A stretch of DNA of 64,000 nucleotides from Ruminococcus sp. (lineage in GTDB: Bacteria > Bacillota > Clostridia > Oscillospirales > Acutalibacteraceae), in assembly GCA_017416065.1 (NCBI GenBank), contig JAFQDM010000030.1:1-64000 (forward strand), read 5' to 3'. The position numbers were made by a program, and so were the translations under genes. Positions 28,076 to 36,661 of the stretch are shown in pieces. Every line of letters begins with the position of its first letter. The first letter of the stretch is position 1. The notes beneath the pieces are model-generated. The model made no database searches, had not been told where the DNA came from, and saw only the letters and a list, made by a program, of their open reading frames with translations.

Positions 28076-29458
28076 ATGAAACTCAGATCTTCACCCTACT
28101 ACATCCTGGTATTCGTCAGAAAATTTGCCCTTATGCTGCTCGCTCTGCCCTTGCAGACTCTGCTGATGATAAATTCCGGACTTCACACAAAACTGTTTTT
28201 TATTTCCGCAGATGTTCTTGTTTTCACCACGATACTTCTTTGTGCCGTTATTTCCCTGCGCAGCATACACCTTTGCACCGATGCCTCCCGATTCGTCCTT
28301 CAAAAAGGGGTTTTGCTCAGGCAAGCCCTCACCTTTGAGCGCAGAAAGATTCAGAGCATTTCCGCAAGCCGTAACCTCTTGCAACGGATATTGAGAGTGT
28401 ACAAGGTAACCCTTGTAAGCGGCAATACCAAAGGAGAGATCTTTCTCAGCGCAAAGGATCTTGCCTACCTTCCCTGCTCCTTGCCCTGCAAAAAAGCTCC
28501 TACCCACTGCATACACAAAACAAAGCTTGCGGATGTGTTCATTATGTCCTCAGGCCTCTCTCCGGCGCTTGGTGCCGCTTTGTCCTTTGCTCCTTTTGCG
28601 CGAAGCCTTTCAAAGCTTTCTGCAGAGGATATTTCTTCCGCCAACCTGTGGACTGTGATAGGCTACAAAGGTCTGCCGCCCTTGCTTGCTGCCATCTCCT
28701 CCTTGCTGTTCACAGTCTGGCTTGCAGGAACCCTTATCTCCTTTTTACAGCTTTGCAACATAAGCATTTACAAAGTGAAAGACCGCCTGCTTATAAACAG
28801 CGGCTTGCTCTCAAAGCACCGCACAGCCTTCTATGGCAGAAATGTAAGTGCTGTAGTTTTCATCCAAAGCCCCGTTATGTTTCTTTTGCGAAGGCAAAAA
28901 GCAGGAATTGCCATTTCAACCGCGGAACGCTCTGCCCACCTTACGGCAGGTTGCACCCGACAAGCCTCAGATTCACGGCGACTTCTGAATGCTTTGGACA
29001 TTAGTCACACTGCACCTTTACTCTTCACGATCAGACCCCATTCAAGGTCCCTCACAAGCTACACGCTTTTGCCTTTTCTGTCTCTTTGCACACTCTGCGC
29101 ATTCTCCATCCTGCTCAGCAGATTTTCCCCCTATAAGATCGAGCCTCACCTTGGGGTATTCCTCTGCCTTTGGTGCTGCGTATGGTTTGTGCACAGGGGA
29201 CTTGCGTTTTATCGCTCCTCAATTATCCTGAGTGGAAGGGTTCTGCAGATAAACACCTTTTCAAGGCTTTCTTTTCTGCGTGTATTCATCCCAACAAGCA
29301 GCATACGCAGTACAAAGCTCACCCAAAATGTCTTCCAACGCATCAAGGGCACCTGCAATTTGCGGGTGTTTGTGAGATACAAAAAGAAAAAATGCTATAC
29401 CATACGCCACCTGAAGATAAAAAAAGCCGCAGAGCTCAGTGCAAAGCTCTGCGGATAA
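28076..29458 (+). CDS. PH-domain (YdbT-like) membrane protein
   Basis: 460 residues. Helices near 15-35 and 45-62 are followed by a PH module with the signature RQALTFERRKIQSISASRNLLQRILRVYKVTLVSGN, a second pair of helices (about 200-225), another PH-type segment with SKHRTAFYGRNVSAVVFIQS, further helices (about 335-385) and a third module (RVLQINTFSRLSFLRVFIPTSS). This repeated two-helix plus PH pattern is that of YdbT. It forms a pair with the gene before it. Its last codons contain a hairpin that also acts as a minus-strand terminator. Confidence 0.75.
   Translation: MKLRSSPYYILVFVRKFALMLLALPLQTLLMINSGLHTKLFFISADVLVFTTILLCAVISLRSIHLCTDASRFVLQKGVLLRQALTFERRKIQSISASRNLLQRILRVYKVTLVSGNTKGEIFLSAKDLAYLPCSLPCKKAPTHCIHKTKLADVFIMSSGLSPALGAALSFAPFARSLSKLSAEDISSANLWTVIGYKGLPPLLAAISSLLFTVWLAGTLISFLQLCNISIYKVKDRLLINSGLLSKHRTAFYGRNVSAVVFIQSPVMFLLRRQKAGIAISTAERSAHLTAGCTRQASDSRRLLNALDISHTAPLLFTIRPHSRSLTSYTLLPFLSLCTLCAFSILLSRFSPYKIEPHLGVFLCLWCCVWFVHRGLAFYRSSIILSGRVLQINTFSRLSFLRVFIPTSSIRSTKLTQNVFQRIKGTCNLRVFVRYKKKKCYTIRHLKIKKAAELSAKLCG
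29419..29454 (-). terminator. Terminator of the XRE regulator gene, lying inside the 3' coding end of the convergent PH gene
   Basis: CCGCAGAGCT (29427-29436) pairs with AGCTCTGCGG (29445-29454); on the minus strand seven T follow. On the plus strand the same hairpin ends two codons before the stop and is followed by AAGTTAACTTTTTA, so it may work both ways. Confidence 0.75.
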
Positions 29459-29473
29459 AAGTTAACTTTTTAT

Positions 29474-29680
29474 TTAGTCCTTTGTATATATGAGGATGTC
29501 CTCGGGCGTGCACTCCAGCACTTCACATATCTTATTAAGAGTGGTAAAGCGGATAGCCCGTGCTCTTCCTGTTTTAAGCAATGACATTGAGGGAGCGGAA
29601 ACTCCCACCAGCTGAGCAAGCTCGTTGCAGTTGAGTCCCTTCTTTGCCATCATATCATCAAGTTTAACGGTTATAGCCAT
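29474..29680 (-). CDS. XRE/Cro-type DNA-binding regulator
   Basis: 68 residues and entirely a helix-turn-helix domain: KKGLNCNELAQLVGVSAPSM followed by ...LNKICEVLECTPEDIL. The start at 29680 follows GAGGAG by 6 bases. Small regulators of this YozG-like group are usually encoded next to a DUF2975 membrane protein, as here 10 bases upstream, and probably regulate the pair. Confidence 0.88.
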   Translation of the reverse strand: MAITVKLDDMMAKKGLNCNELAQLVGVSAPSMSLLKTGRARAIRFTTLNKICEVLECTPEDILIYTKD

Positions 29681-29690
29681 ATAGATCTCC

Positions 29691-30167
29691 TCAGATTGTA
29701 TACTCGTTGTCTTCTTTAATATCAGCAACTCTTCTCAGCAAGTGCTTCATAACCTTGCAAACTCCAAAGATCATAAAGCAGAAAAACGCCACAATAAAGA
29801 ACAGAAAAACAAGGTATGGGTTAGCCTTCATTATCCAGATAGAAGCAATAACAAAGCCTATCATATAAGCCACGATCTCTACAAGCGCCACTACCGCAAT
29901 TCTGTCAAAAAGCTTTGCCGTGGATATGGTAAAGCCCTTGCCTGACTGTGCGTTACTGCAGATGTTGATAAGAAGCAGAACGATATAATAAAAGCCTATG
30001 GACGTTGCCCAGATGAAGTACATTGCAGGGTCAATAAGAAATTCATACTCAGGGAAACGCCAAGCCAGCGACTCAAGGAAATAGGGCAGGAATAATACAG
30101 ATAAAACCATGGTGCTTGCTGCTAATATCAAAGAAAACCATTTAAAAAGTCTGATATATTTACTCAT
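29691..30167 (-). CDS. DUF2975 family membrane protein
   Basis: 158 residues with four membrane helices (about 10-30, 50-70, 90-112, 115-137) and a basic then acidic cytoplasmic tail (KHLLRRVADIKEDNEY). Together with the following XRE gene it forms a two-gene unit common in Firmicutes. The physiological role is unknown. A promoter lies 19 bases ahead of the start. Confidence 0.82.
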   Translation of the reverse strand: MSKYIRLFKWFSLILAASTMVLSVLFLPYFLESLAWRFPEYEFLIDPAMYFIWATSIGFYYIVLLLINICSNAQSGKGFTISTAKLFDRIAVVALVEIVAYMIGFVIASIWIMKANPYLVFLFFIVAFFCFMIFGVCKVMKHLLRRVADIKEDNEYTI

Positions 30168-30185
30168 TATGCCACCTCGAAATGG

Positions 30186-30214
30186 ATGTTATCACTAATA
30201 GAGCGAAAAGTCAA
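30186..30214 (-). promoter_or_regulatory. sigA-type promoter of the DUF2975-XRE pair
   Basis: On the minus strand TTGACT, 17 bases, TAACAT, between the mtnN stop and the DUF2975 start. Confidence 0.6.
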
Positions 30215-30224
30215 GATATTTCGG

Positions 30225-30923
30225 TTAATTGAGGATATCAGAGAGAACATCCACGGTCTTCTTTGCCGCCATAACCTTGAACTCGTCAAAGTCTACGGTT
30301 GTATTGTGACCGATATCATCAGAAATACTGCGAAGTATTGCAAAAGGCACTCCTGCACGAATGCAAACCTGTGCCATAGCACCGCCCTCCATCTCGCAAG
30401 CAAGAGCAGAGAAAGCCTTTCCGATGGAAAGCCTCTCCTCGCTATCAGATATAAACTTATCACCCGTGGCAACAACACCTCTGAAAGCTCTCGTATTCTC
30501 AAGAGCTTTTGCCGCCTCAAAAAGCTTTTCAGAAATCTCCTCATCCGCGGGAAGCTCTATCATTCTTTTTCCCAAAAGTTCAAGCATACCCTTGGGGTCG
30601 CCAAAAGCAGTACAGTCAAAGTCATGCTGAACTGCCGCTGTAGCAATCACCACATCTCCAACCGTTACATCCTTAGACAACGCTCCGGCAACACCGCTGT
30701 TGATGATCATAGCAGGATCGTAAAAATCAATAAGCATCTGGGTGCAGATTGCAGCACTCACTTTGCCTATTCCACATTGTACAATAACTACGTCCGTGTT
30801 ACGGATCTTACCTTTGTAAAAAGTGGTTCCGGATTTTTCCATTGTGCTTTCCGTCTCAATGATGTCAAGAAGTCCTTGAATCTCAAGCTCCATAGCACAA
30901 ATAATTCCAACGGGTCTATTCAT
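30225..30923 (-). CDS. mtnN: 5'-methylthioadenosine/S-adenosylhomocysteine nucleosidase
   Basis: 232 residues, normal length. The start GIICAMELEIQGLLD, the stretch VQCGIGKVSAA, NSGVAGAL, VATGDKFISD and the nucleoside-binding ACEMEGGAMAQVC are all typical; the acid/base residue is the Asp in RSISDD. It cleaves MTA and SAH, recycling products of SAM-dependent methylation. It follows rsmE, itself a SAM-dependent methyltransferase, by 16 bases, so the two are cotranscribed. Confidence 0.96.
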   Translation of the reverse strand: MNRPVGIICAMELEIQGLLDIIETESTMEKSGTTFYKGKIRNTDVVIVQCGIGKVSAAICTQMLIDFYDPAMIINSGVAGALSKDVTVGDVVIATAAVQHDFDCTAFGDPKGMLELLGKRMIELPADEEISEKLFEAAKALENTRAFRGVVATGDKFISDSEERLSIGKAFSALACEMEGGAMAQVCIRAGVPFAILRSISDDIGHNTTVDFDEFKVMAAKKTVDVLSDILN

Positions 30924-30939
30924 AATATCCTCCTAAAAT

Positions 30940-31665
30940 TTAATCAAAATTTCCAGTCAGGCACATAAGCGCCGAAAGAGCCGCCAAGGGAGCAGTTTCT
31001 GCCCTGAGGATCCTTTTACCCATGGTGGCAGGGGTTACCCCCTGAGACCTTGCACTCTCTACCTCCGAAAGGTCAAAGCCTCCCTCACAGCCTATAAACA
31101 TCCCAAAGGATCTGTAGCCTTTGTCAGTAAAATTCCGCAGTTTTTCTCCGCCGCCTTCGTAGAAGATAACCGAGCAATCCAGAGTTTGAGCACTCTCAAG
31201 CGCCTGCTCAAAGCTTAATGCATCGCACACCTCGGGCACAATGCCTCTGCAGCTTTGCTGTGCCGCACCCAAAGCGATCTTCTGCCAACGGTCGATCTTC
31301 TTGCGAAGGGACTTCTCATCAGGACGAGAAACACATCGACCGGTGATAACCGGCACTATCCTGTGCACTCCAAGCTCCACGGATTTCTGCACTATAAAGT
31401 CCATCTTATCTCCCTTTGTCAGGGACTGGTAAAGGGTAACCTGCACAGAGGCTTCTCTGTCACAAGGCTTCGAGGCTTTCACCTCTACCTCAACACTCCC
31501 CTGCAGAAAATCCTTTACAGTACAAAGGTACTGTGTGCCTTCACTCACAAGGGTGAGCTCCTCTCCCTTACGCATCCGCAGGGACTTTTCTATATGTCTT
31601 GCATCCTCACCCGTTATAAGGTAAACGTCGTTTTCAATTATACCATCGGCAAAAAACCATGCCAT
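30940..31665 (-). CDS. rsmE: 16S rRNA (uracil-1498-N3)-methyltransferase
   Basis: 241 residues. An N-terminal PUA-like part (HIEKSLRMRKGEELTL) precedes a SPOUT fold with FIGCEGGFDLSEVE and LGxRILRAETAPLAAL-type knot residues (here MGKRILRAETA). The start at 31665 was chosen because GGGGAG lies 8 bases upstream; a TTG seven codons earlier has no such site. It forms a minus-strand operon with mtnN. Confidence 0.94.
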   Translation of the reverse strand: MAWFFADGIIENDVYLITGEDARHIEKSLRMRKGEELTLVSEGTQYLCTVKDFLQGSVEVEVKASKPCDREASVQVTLYQSLTKGDKMDFIVQKSVELGVHRIVPVITGRCVSRPDEKSLRKKIDRWQKIALGAAQQSCRGIVPEVCDALSFEQALESAQTLDCSVIFYEGGGEKLRNFTDKGYRSFGMFIGCEGGFDLSEVESARSQGVTPATMGKRILRAETAPLAALSALMCLTGNFD

Positions 31666-31747
31666 ATAAAGCACTCCCCTCTCCAAGCGGGATCAAATGA
31701 AGTGATAAACAAATATATAATTAAATAATATCAAAAAATTCTCTCCA

Positions 31748-31776
31748 TTGCAATATTCATCTGCAAATGATAATAT
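31748..31776 (+). promoter_or_regulatory. sigA-type promoter of the CinA-C gene
   Basis: TTGCAA, 17 bases, TAATAT, about 70 bases before the start codon. Confidence 0.65.
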
Positions 31777-31847
31777 AAAAGCGTATGTAATGATTTCCTG
31801 CATCTCATAATATAATCAAGGCTTTAAACATTTGCAGAGGTGATTTT

Positions 31848-32387
31848 ATGAACTACACGGTTATAACACAAGAGGATTTCCTCCAGGCACTTGAAGAAAA
31901 CAACATAGATTCCTCTTCACTCCCAAGGCTTCTTATCAGCCGCCTGGAGCAAAAAGGTATGAAGGTAGCCGTTGCAGAAAGCTGCACGGGAGGGCTTATA
32001 AGCAAGCTTCTGACCGACGAGCCGGGAGTTTCTGAGGTATTTGACTGCGCTGTGTGCTCCTACGCAAACTGCATCAAGGAGAAACTGCTCGGCGTAGACG
32101 CAGACACTCTCAAAAACTTAGGCGCAGTATCCCCTCAGGTTGCGGCACAGATGGCACAAGGCGTGCGCTCCCTTGCAAACGCAGACCTCGGACTGAGCAC
32201 CACAGGCATTGCAGGCCCCACGGGCGGCTCTGCAGAGAAGCCCGTAGGCACAGTGTTTATCGGCATCAGCACCAAGGATAAAACAGAGGTAATAAAAGCA
32301 GATTTTAGTGCAAATTTTAACAATAGAGATAAAAATCGCCAACTTGCCGCCCATTTGGCAATTTATTGTGGATTTTCCAGTATTTAA
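31848..32387 (+). CDS. CinA C-terminal-domain protein (PncC-like nicotinamide-nucleotide amidohydrolase)
   Basis: 179 residues. The core motif VAVAESCTGGLISKLLTDEPG, then SYANCIKEKLLGV and STTGIAGPTGGSAEKPVGTVFIG are hallmark CinA-C/PncC sequences. The family removes the amide of NMN in pyridine-nucleotide salvage. It has about 25 extra N-terminal residues and lacks the MoaB-like domain of full CinA. AGAGGTGA precedes the ATG. Confidence 0.92.
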   Translation: MNYTVITQEDFLQALEENNIDSSSLPRLLISRLEQKGMKVAVAESCTGGLISKLLTDEPGVSEVFDCAVCSYANCIKEKLLGVDADTLKNLGAVSPQVAAQMAQGVRSLANADLGLSTTGIAGPTGGSAEKPVGTVFIGISTKDKTEVIKADFSANFNNRDKNRQLAAHLAIYCGFSSI

Positions 32388-32408
32388 GCCATATTTGCCC
32401 TATTTTGC

Positions 32409-32437
32409 TTGCAATGCAAAAAGATTTGTGGTAAAAT
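32409..32437 (+). promoter_or_regulatory. sigA-type promoter of malQ-glgP
   Basis: TTGCAA, 17 bases, TAAAAT, giving a leader of about 125 bases. No catabolite-response element matching the usual pattern was seen. Confidence 0.65.
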
Positions 32438-32451
32438 TCGTAGTGATTATA

Positions 32452-32488
32452 GCAGTCAAAATCCGACACATTGCACGGCTTTTGACCG
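32452..32488 (+). promoter_or_regulatory. Inverted repeat in the malQ-glgP leader
   Basis: GTCAAAA...CCG pairs with CGG...TTTTGAC around a 10-base loop, just after the predicted transcription start. It has no T-run behind it, so it is an operator or leader hairpin rather than a terminator. Confidence 0.5.
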
Positions 32489-32567
32489 CTGATTTGCACA
32501 ACATTATATAACGGATATACATGAATGCGTCAACGCAAAATCAAATTACTTAGCAGGAGATGATTTT

Positions 32568-34070
32568 ATGTCAAGAGCAGCAGGTATCCTTATGCCCATC
32601 ACTTCTCTGCCTTCTCCTTACGGAATCGGCACCATCGGCAAAGAGGCATACAAATTCGCTGACTTCCTGAAGAAATCCGGTCAGACAATCTGGCAGATTC
32701 TTCCCGTTGGACCCACAAGCTACGGCGACTCCCCCTACCAATCCTTCTCAACCTATGCAGGTAATCCCTATATGATCGACCTGGATATGCTCTGCGAGGA
32801 AGGACTCCTCAAAGAGAGCGATATGGAAGGCTACGAGTACGGCAGCAACCCCGGTTACGTAGACTATGAAAAGATCTACAACTGCCGTTTTGAGATCCTT
32901 CGCAAGGCTTACGAAAACTTTAAGCTCACAGACAAAGACAGCGACGGCCAGAAGGCATTCCGTTCCTTTAAAAGAAAGAACTCTGCCTGGCTCAAAAACT
33001 ACGCTCTGTATATGTCAGTAAAGAAAAGCTTCGATATGAAGTCCTGGACTGAGTGGGACGACGAAAGCATCCGCCTGAGAGAAGAAAAGGCAGTTGCCCG
33101 TTACACCAGAAAGTTCTCTGACGATATCGGCTTCTGGAGCTTCATTCAGTTCAAATTCTACGAGCAGTGGGAGAAGTTCCGTGCATACGTTAACTCCCTC
33201 GGCATTAAGATCTTAGGCGATATGCCCATCTACGTTGCTATGGACAGCGCAGACACATGGGCAAATCCTGAAGTATTCTGGCTTGACGAGAGCCGCAACC
33301 CCGTTTGCGTTGCAGGCTGTCCTCCCGACTACTTCTCAGCTACAGGCCAGCTTTGGGGCAACCCCCTTTACAATTGGGATTACCTCAAGGAAACAGGCTA
33401 CAAGTGGTGGTTTGAGCGCATCAAGGCGGCAACTGCCCTCTTTGATATCACCCGTATCGACCACTTCCGCGCATTCGACACATACTACGCCATTCCCTTC
33501 CCTGCAGAGAACGCCATCGGCGGCTCCTGGAAGGAAGGCCCCGGCATTGAGTTCTTTAATCTGATGAATGAGCAGATCGAGAACGTAGAGATCGTGGCAG
33601 AGGACCTGGGCGACCTTACTCCCGGTGTTAAGCAGCTCCTCCTTGATTGCGGATATCCCGGAATGAAGATTCTGGAGTTTGCATTTGGCAGCGGCAACGA
33701 CAACGAGTACCTTCCCCACCTTTACCCCGAAAACTGTGTTGTTTACACAGGCACACACGATAACGATACCATCATGGGCTGGAAGTCAGAGGCTGACGAA
33801 GGCACCCTCCGTCACGCTTACGAGTACTGCCACCTCTCCGACGAGGAGGGCTTCAACTGGGGTATCATCCGCACCGCTTACGCAAGCTGTGCAAAGTATG
33901 CCATCATTCCCATGCAGGATCTGCTGGGACTGGGCAGTGAGGCAAGAATCAACACCCCCTCTACCCTTGGCGGCAACTGGGAGTGGAGAATAGATGCGGC
34001 TTCTCTTACAGATGAGCTCGCAGCAAAACTTATGGAAATGGTAAACACCTACAATAGACAGGAGGACTAA
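32568..34070 (+). CDS. malQ: 4-alpha-glucanotransferase (GH77)
   Basis: 500 residues, typical of the amylomaltase type. The start RAAGILMPITSLPSPYGIGTIG, the nucleophile region FDITRIDHFRAFDTYYAIP, the acid/base VEIVAEDLGDLTPGV and the TGTHDNDTIMGW site are all present. It transfers glucan chains between malto-oligosaccharides in the cytoplasm, and it lies 4 bases before glgP, so the operon converts maltodextrin or glycogen to glucose and glucose-1-phosphate. AGGAG precedes the ATG. Confidence 0.97.
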   Translation: MSRAAGILMPITSLPSPYGIGTIGKEAYKFADFLKKSGQTIWQILPVGPTSYGDSPYQSFSTYAGNPYMIDLDMLCEEGLLKESDMEGYEYGSNPGYVDYEKIYNCRFEILRKAYENFKLTDKDSDGQKAFRSFKRKNSAWLKNYALYMSVKKSFDMKSWTEWDDESIRLREEKAVARYTRKFSDDIGFWSFIQFKFYEQWEKFRAYVNSLGIKILGDMPIYVAMDSADTWANPEVFWLDESRNPVCVAGCPPDYFSATGQLWGNPLYNWDYLKETGYKWWFERIKAATALFDITRIDHFRAFDTYYAIPFPAENAIGGSWKEGPGIEFFNLMNEQIENVEIVAEDLGDLTPGVKQLLLDCGYPGMKILEFAFGSGNDNEYLPHLYPENCVVYTGTHDNDTIMGWKSEADEGTLRHAYEYCHLSDEEGFNWGIIRTAYASCAKYAIIPMQDLLGLGSEARINTPSTLGGNWEWRIDAASLTDELAAKLMEMVNTYNRQED

Positions 34071-34074
34071 CAAA

Positions 34075-36429
34075 ATGAGTAAGATTATGGAGAATCTTGA
34101 GACTATTGCAAAAAGTGCTTATTGTAAAAAGCCTAAGGAGCTGACAAAGGAACAGCTGCACCAGGTACTTGGCAAGGCTGTTATGGGCGACATCGCAGAC
34201 CGTTGGGAGAAGAGCAAGAAGGCTCACGCTAAAAAGCGCAGAGCATACTATTTCTCCGCAGAGTTCCTTATGGGCAGAATGATCTACAACAACCTTTACT
34301 GCCTCCAGGCACTTGACGAGGTCAAGGACCTTCTTAAAGCAAAGGGTATGAACATCAACCAGTTCGAGGATATCGACGACGCAGCTCTCGGCAACGGCGG
34401 TCTGGGCAGACTTGCAGCTTGCTTCCTTGATTCAGCTGCCACCCATGACGTTCCCCTTGACGGCTACGGCATCCGCTACAAGTACGGTCTCTTTAAGCAG
34501 CTTATTGAGAACGGCTACCAGGTAGAGGTTGCAGACGATTGGCAGAAATTCGGCGATCCTTGGAGCGTTCGTTGCATCGAGGACGCTGTAACAGTTAAGT
34601 TTGCAGACCAGACAGTTGTTGCTGTTCCTTACGATATGGCTGTTATCGGCTACGGCACAAAGAACATCAACACCCTTCGTCTGTGGCAGGCAGAGGCAGT
34701 CAACGACTTCGACTTCCTCCAGTTCAACGACGGCAGATACGACGAATCCATCAAGGCTAAGAATGACGCAGAGAACATCTCCAAGGTTCTCTATCCCAAC
34801 GACAACTCCCGTGAGGGTAAGGTTCTCAGACTTAAGCAGCAGTACTTCTTCTGCTCCGCTTCTCTGCAGGACATCATCAGGAGATACAAAGCTCAGTACG
34901 GCAACGACTTCTCTCACTTCTCTGAGATGACAGCTTGCCAGCTTAACGATACACACCCCATCTGCTGTATCCCCGAGCTCATCAGACTTCTCGCTCTCGA
35001 GGGCATTGACTTTGATCAGGCATTCGACATTGCACAGAAGACATTTGCATACACAAACCACACAGTTATGGCAGAGGCTCTTGAGAAATGGAGCATCTCC
35101 CTTATGCGTGAGGTTATTCCCGAGATCTACTCCATCATTGAGAGAATCAACGACAAGGAAATGTGGGATCTGAGAAGCAAGGGTCTTGACGAGAATACGG
35201 TGAACAATATGCGCATCATCGACGGCGAGAGAGTTCACATGGCTCGTCTGGGCATCTACGCTTCCAGCTACGTTAACGGTGTTGCTTGGATCCACACAGA
35301 GATCCTCAAGAACGACGTGCTCAAGGATTGGTACGCAATCTATCCCGAGCGCTTCCAGAACAAGACAAACGGCATCACTCAGCGTCGTTGGCTTGGACTC
35401 TGCAACCCCGAGCTTTCTACTTTCATCACAGAGAAGGTAGGCGACGGCTGGCAGAGAGACCTTTCTAAGCTCTCAGCTCTTAACGATATGCTTGACGATA
35501 AAACAGTCAAGGAGTTCAACAAGATCAAGGCTAAGAAGAAAAAGCAGCTTGCAGCTTACGTAAAGAAGATGGACAACTTCGACCTTAACCCCGACTTCAT
35601 CTTTGACATTCAGGTTAAGCGTCTCCATGAGTACAAGAGACAGCTCCTCAACGCTTTCTCCATTCTCTACATCTATTTCCTCATCAAGGACGGCAAGCTT
35701 CCCAACTGGAACCCCACAGCATTCATCTTTGGTGCTAAGGCAGCTCCCGGCTACCGCCGCGCAAAGGCAATCATCAAGTTCATCAACGAGATTGCAAACC
35801 TTGTTAACAACGATCCCGACACAAAGGACAAGCTCCAGGTTGTGTTCGTTTCCAACTATAACGTTTCCTATGCAGAGAAGATCGTAGTTGCTGCTGATGT
35901 TTCTGAGCAGATCTCCACAGCAGGCACAGAGGCTTCCGGTACAGGTAACATGAAGTTTATGCTCAACGGCGCAGTAACCCTCGGCACATACGACGGCGCA
36001 AACGTTGAGATCGCACAGAAGGCAGGCGAAGAGAACGAGTACATCTTCGGCGCAAGAGTTGAAGAGATTGACAGACTCAAGAGAGAAGGCTACTGGCCCC
36101 GCGCTATCTACGAGCAGAACGAGTACATCAGAAGAGTTGTTGACACTCTGGTTAACGGCACCTTCAACGACAACGGCGCTCAGGGCGAAGGCAGCTTCCG
36201 CGAGCTCTGGGAGGGTATTCTTGACGGCAAGTGCTGGCACGCACCCGACCACTACTTCCTCCTCCGTGACCTTCAGGATTACGTTGACACCAAGATCCGC
36301 TGCAACGCTGAGTACGCAGACCGCGTGACCTTTGGCAGAAAGTGCCTCAAGAACGTTGCAAATGCAGGCGAGTTCAGCTCCGACAGAACTATCCTCCAGT
36401 ACGCAACAGAGCTCTGGCACGTTAAGTAA
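34075..36429 (+). CDS. glgP: Glycogen/maltodextrin phosphorylase (GT35)
   Basis: 784 residues. Typical motifs run in order: YFSAEFLMGRMIYNNL, LGNGGLGRLAACFLDS, CQLNDTHP, IFDIQVKRLHEYKRQLLN and the pyridoxal-phosphate lysine region TEASGTGNMKFMLNGAVTLG. It releases glucose-1-phosphate using phosphate. Codon use looks strongly biased to common codons (for example AAG, CTC, GTT), suggesting high expression. The ATG sits 7 bases after AGGAGG that overlaps the malQ stop. A strong terminator follows. Confidence 0.98.
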   Translation: MSKIMENLETIAKSAYCKKPKELTKEQLHQVLGKAVMGDIADRWEKSKKAHAKKRRAYYFSAEFLMGRMIYNNLYCLQALDEVKDLLKAKGMNINQFEDIDDAALGNGGLGRLAACFLDSAATHDVPLDGYGIRYKYGLFKQLIENGYQVEVADDWQKFGDPWSVRCIEDAVTVKFADQTVVAVPYDMAVIGYGTKNINTLRLWQAEAVNDFDFLQFNDGRYDESIKAKNDAENISKVLYPNDNSREGKVLRLKQQYFFCSASLQDIIRRYKAQYGNDFSHFSEMTACQLNDTHPICCIPELIRLLALEGIDFDQAFDIAQKTFAYTNHTVMAEALEKWSISLMREVIPEIYSIIERINDKEMWDLRSKGLDENTVNNMRIIDGERVHMARLGIYASSYVNGVAWIHTEILKNDVLKDWYAIYPERFQNKTNGITQRRWLGLCNPELSTFITEKVGDGWQRDLSKLSALNDMLDDKTVKEFNKIKAKKKKQLAAYVKKMDNFDLNPDFIFDIQVKRLHEYKRQLLNAFSILYIYFLIKDGKLPNWNPTAFIFGAKAAPGYRRAKAIIKFINEIANLVNNDPDTKDKLQVVFVSNYNVSYAEKIVVAADVSEQISTAGTEASGTGNMKFMLNGAVTLGTYDGANVEIAQKAGEENEYIFGARVEEIDRLKREGYWPRAIYEQNEYIRRVVDTLVNGTFNDNGAQGEGSFRELWEGILDGKCWHAPDHYFLLRDLQDYVDTKIRCNAEYADRVTFGRKCLKNVANAGEFSSDRTILQYATELWHVK

Positions 36430-36458
36430 TCAGACTACACAACATTATAATGTATAAC

Positions 36459-36499
36459 AAACCGGTACATTCCAAGCGAATGTACCGGTTATTTTTTTA
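36459..36499 (+). terminator. Rho-independent terminator after glgP
   Basis: AACCGGTACATTC pairs with GAATGTACCGGTT around a five-base loop, followed by ATTTTTTTA. Confidence 0.93.
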
Positions 36500-36548
36500 T
36501 GAATCTGCTTTCTAAGCGTGAGGTTTTACAGCTAATATCCGTCAATTA

Positions 36549-36636
36549 GTAAAGTGGTTACAATATTGTTGTTGACTACACGCGTCTATCGTGTTAAACT
36601 TCACTTAAAGAGTCGGCTTATTGAATGCCACTTTAC
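36549..36636 (+). repeat. Inverted repeat flanking the LRR-dockerin promoter
   Basis: GTAAAGTGG (36549-36557) and its exact reverse complement CCACTTTAC (36628-36636) bracket the promoter below. The distance of 70 bases between arms is large for a hairpin; two operator half-sites or chance are possible. Confidence 0.4.
36572..36600 (+). promoter_or_regulatory. sigA-type promoter of the LRR-dockerin gene
   Basis: TTGACT, 17 bases, TAAACT, about 60 bases before the start codon at 36662. Confidence 0.65.
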
Positions 36637-36661
36637 AAATAATTATTATGAGGTGAATTGT

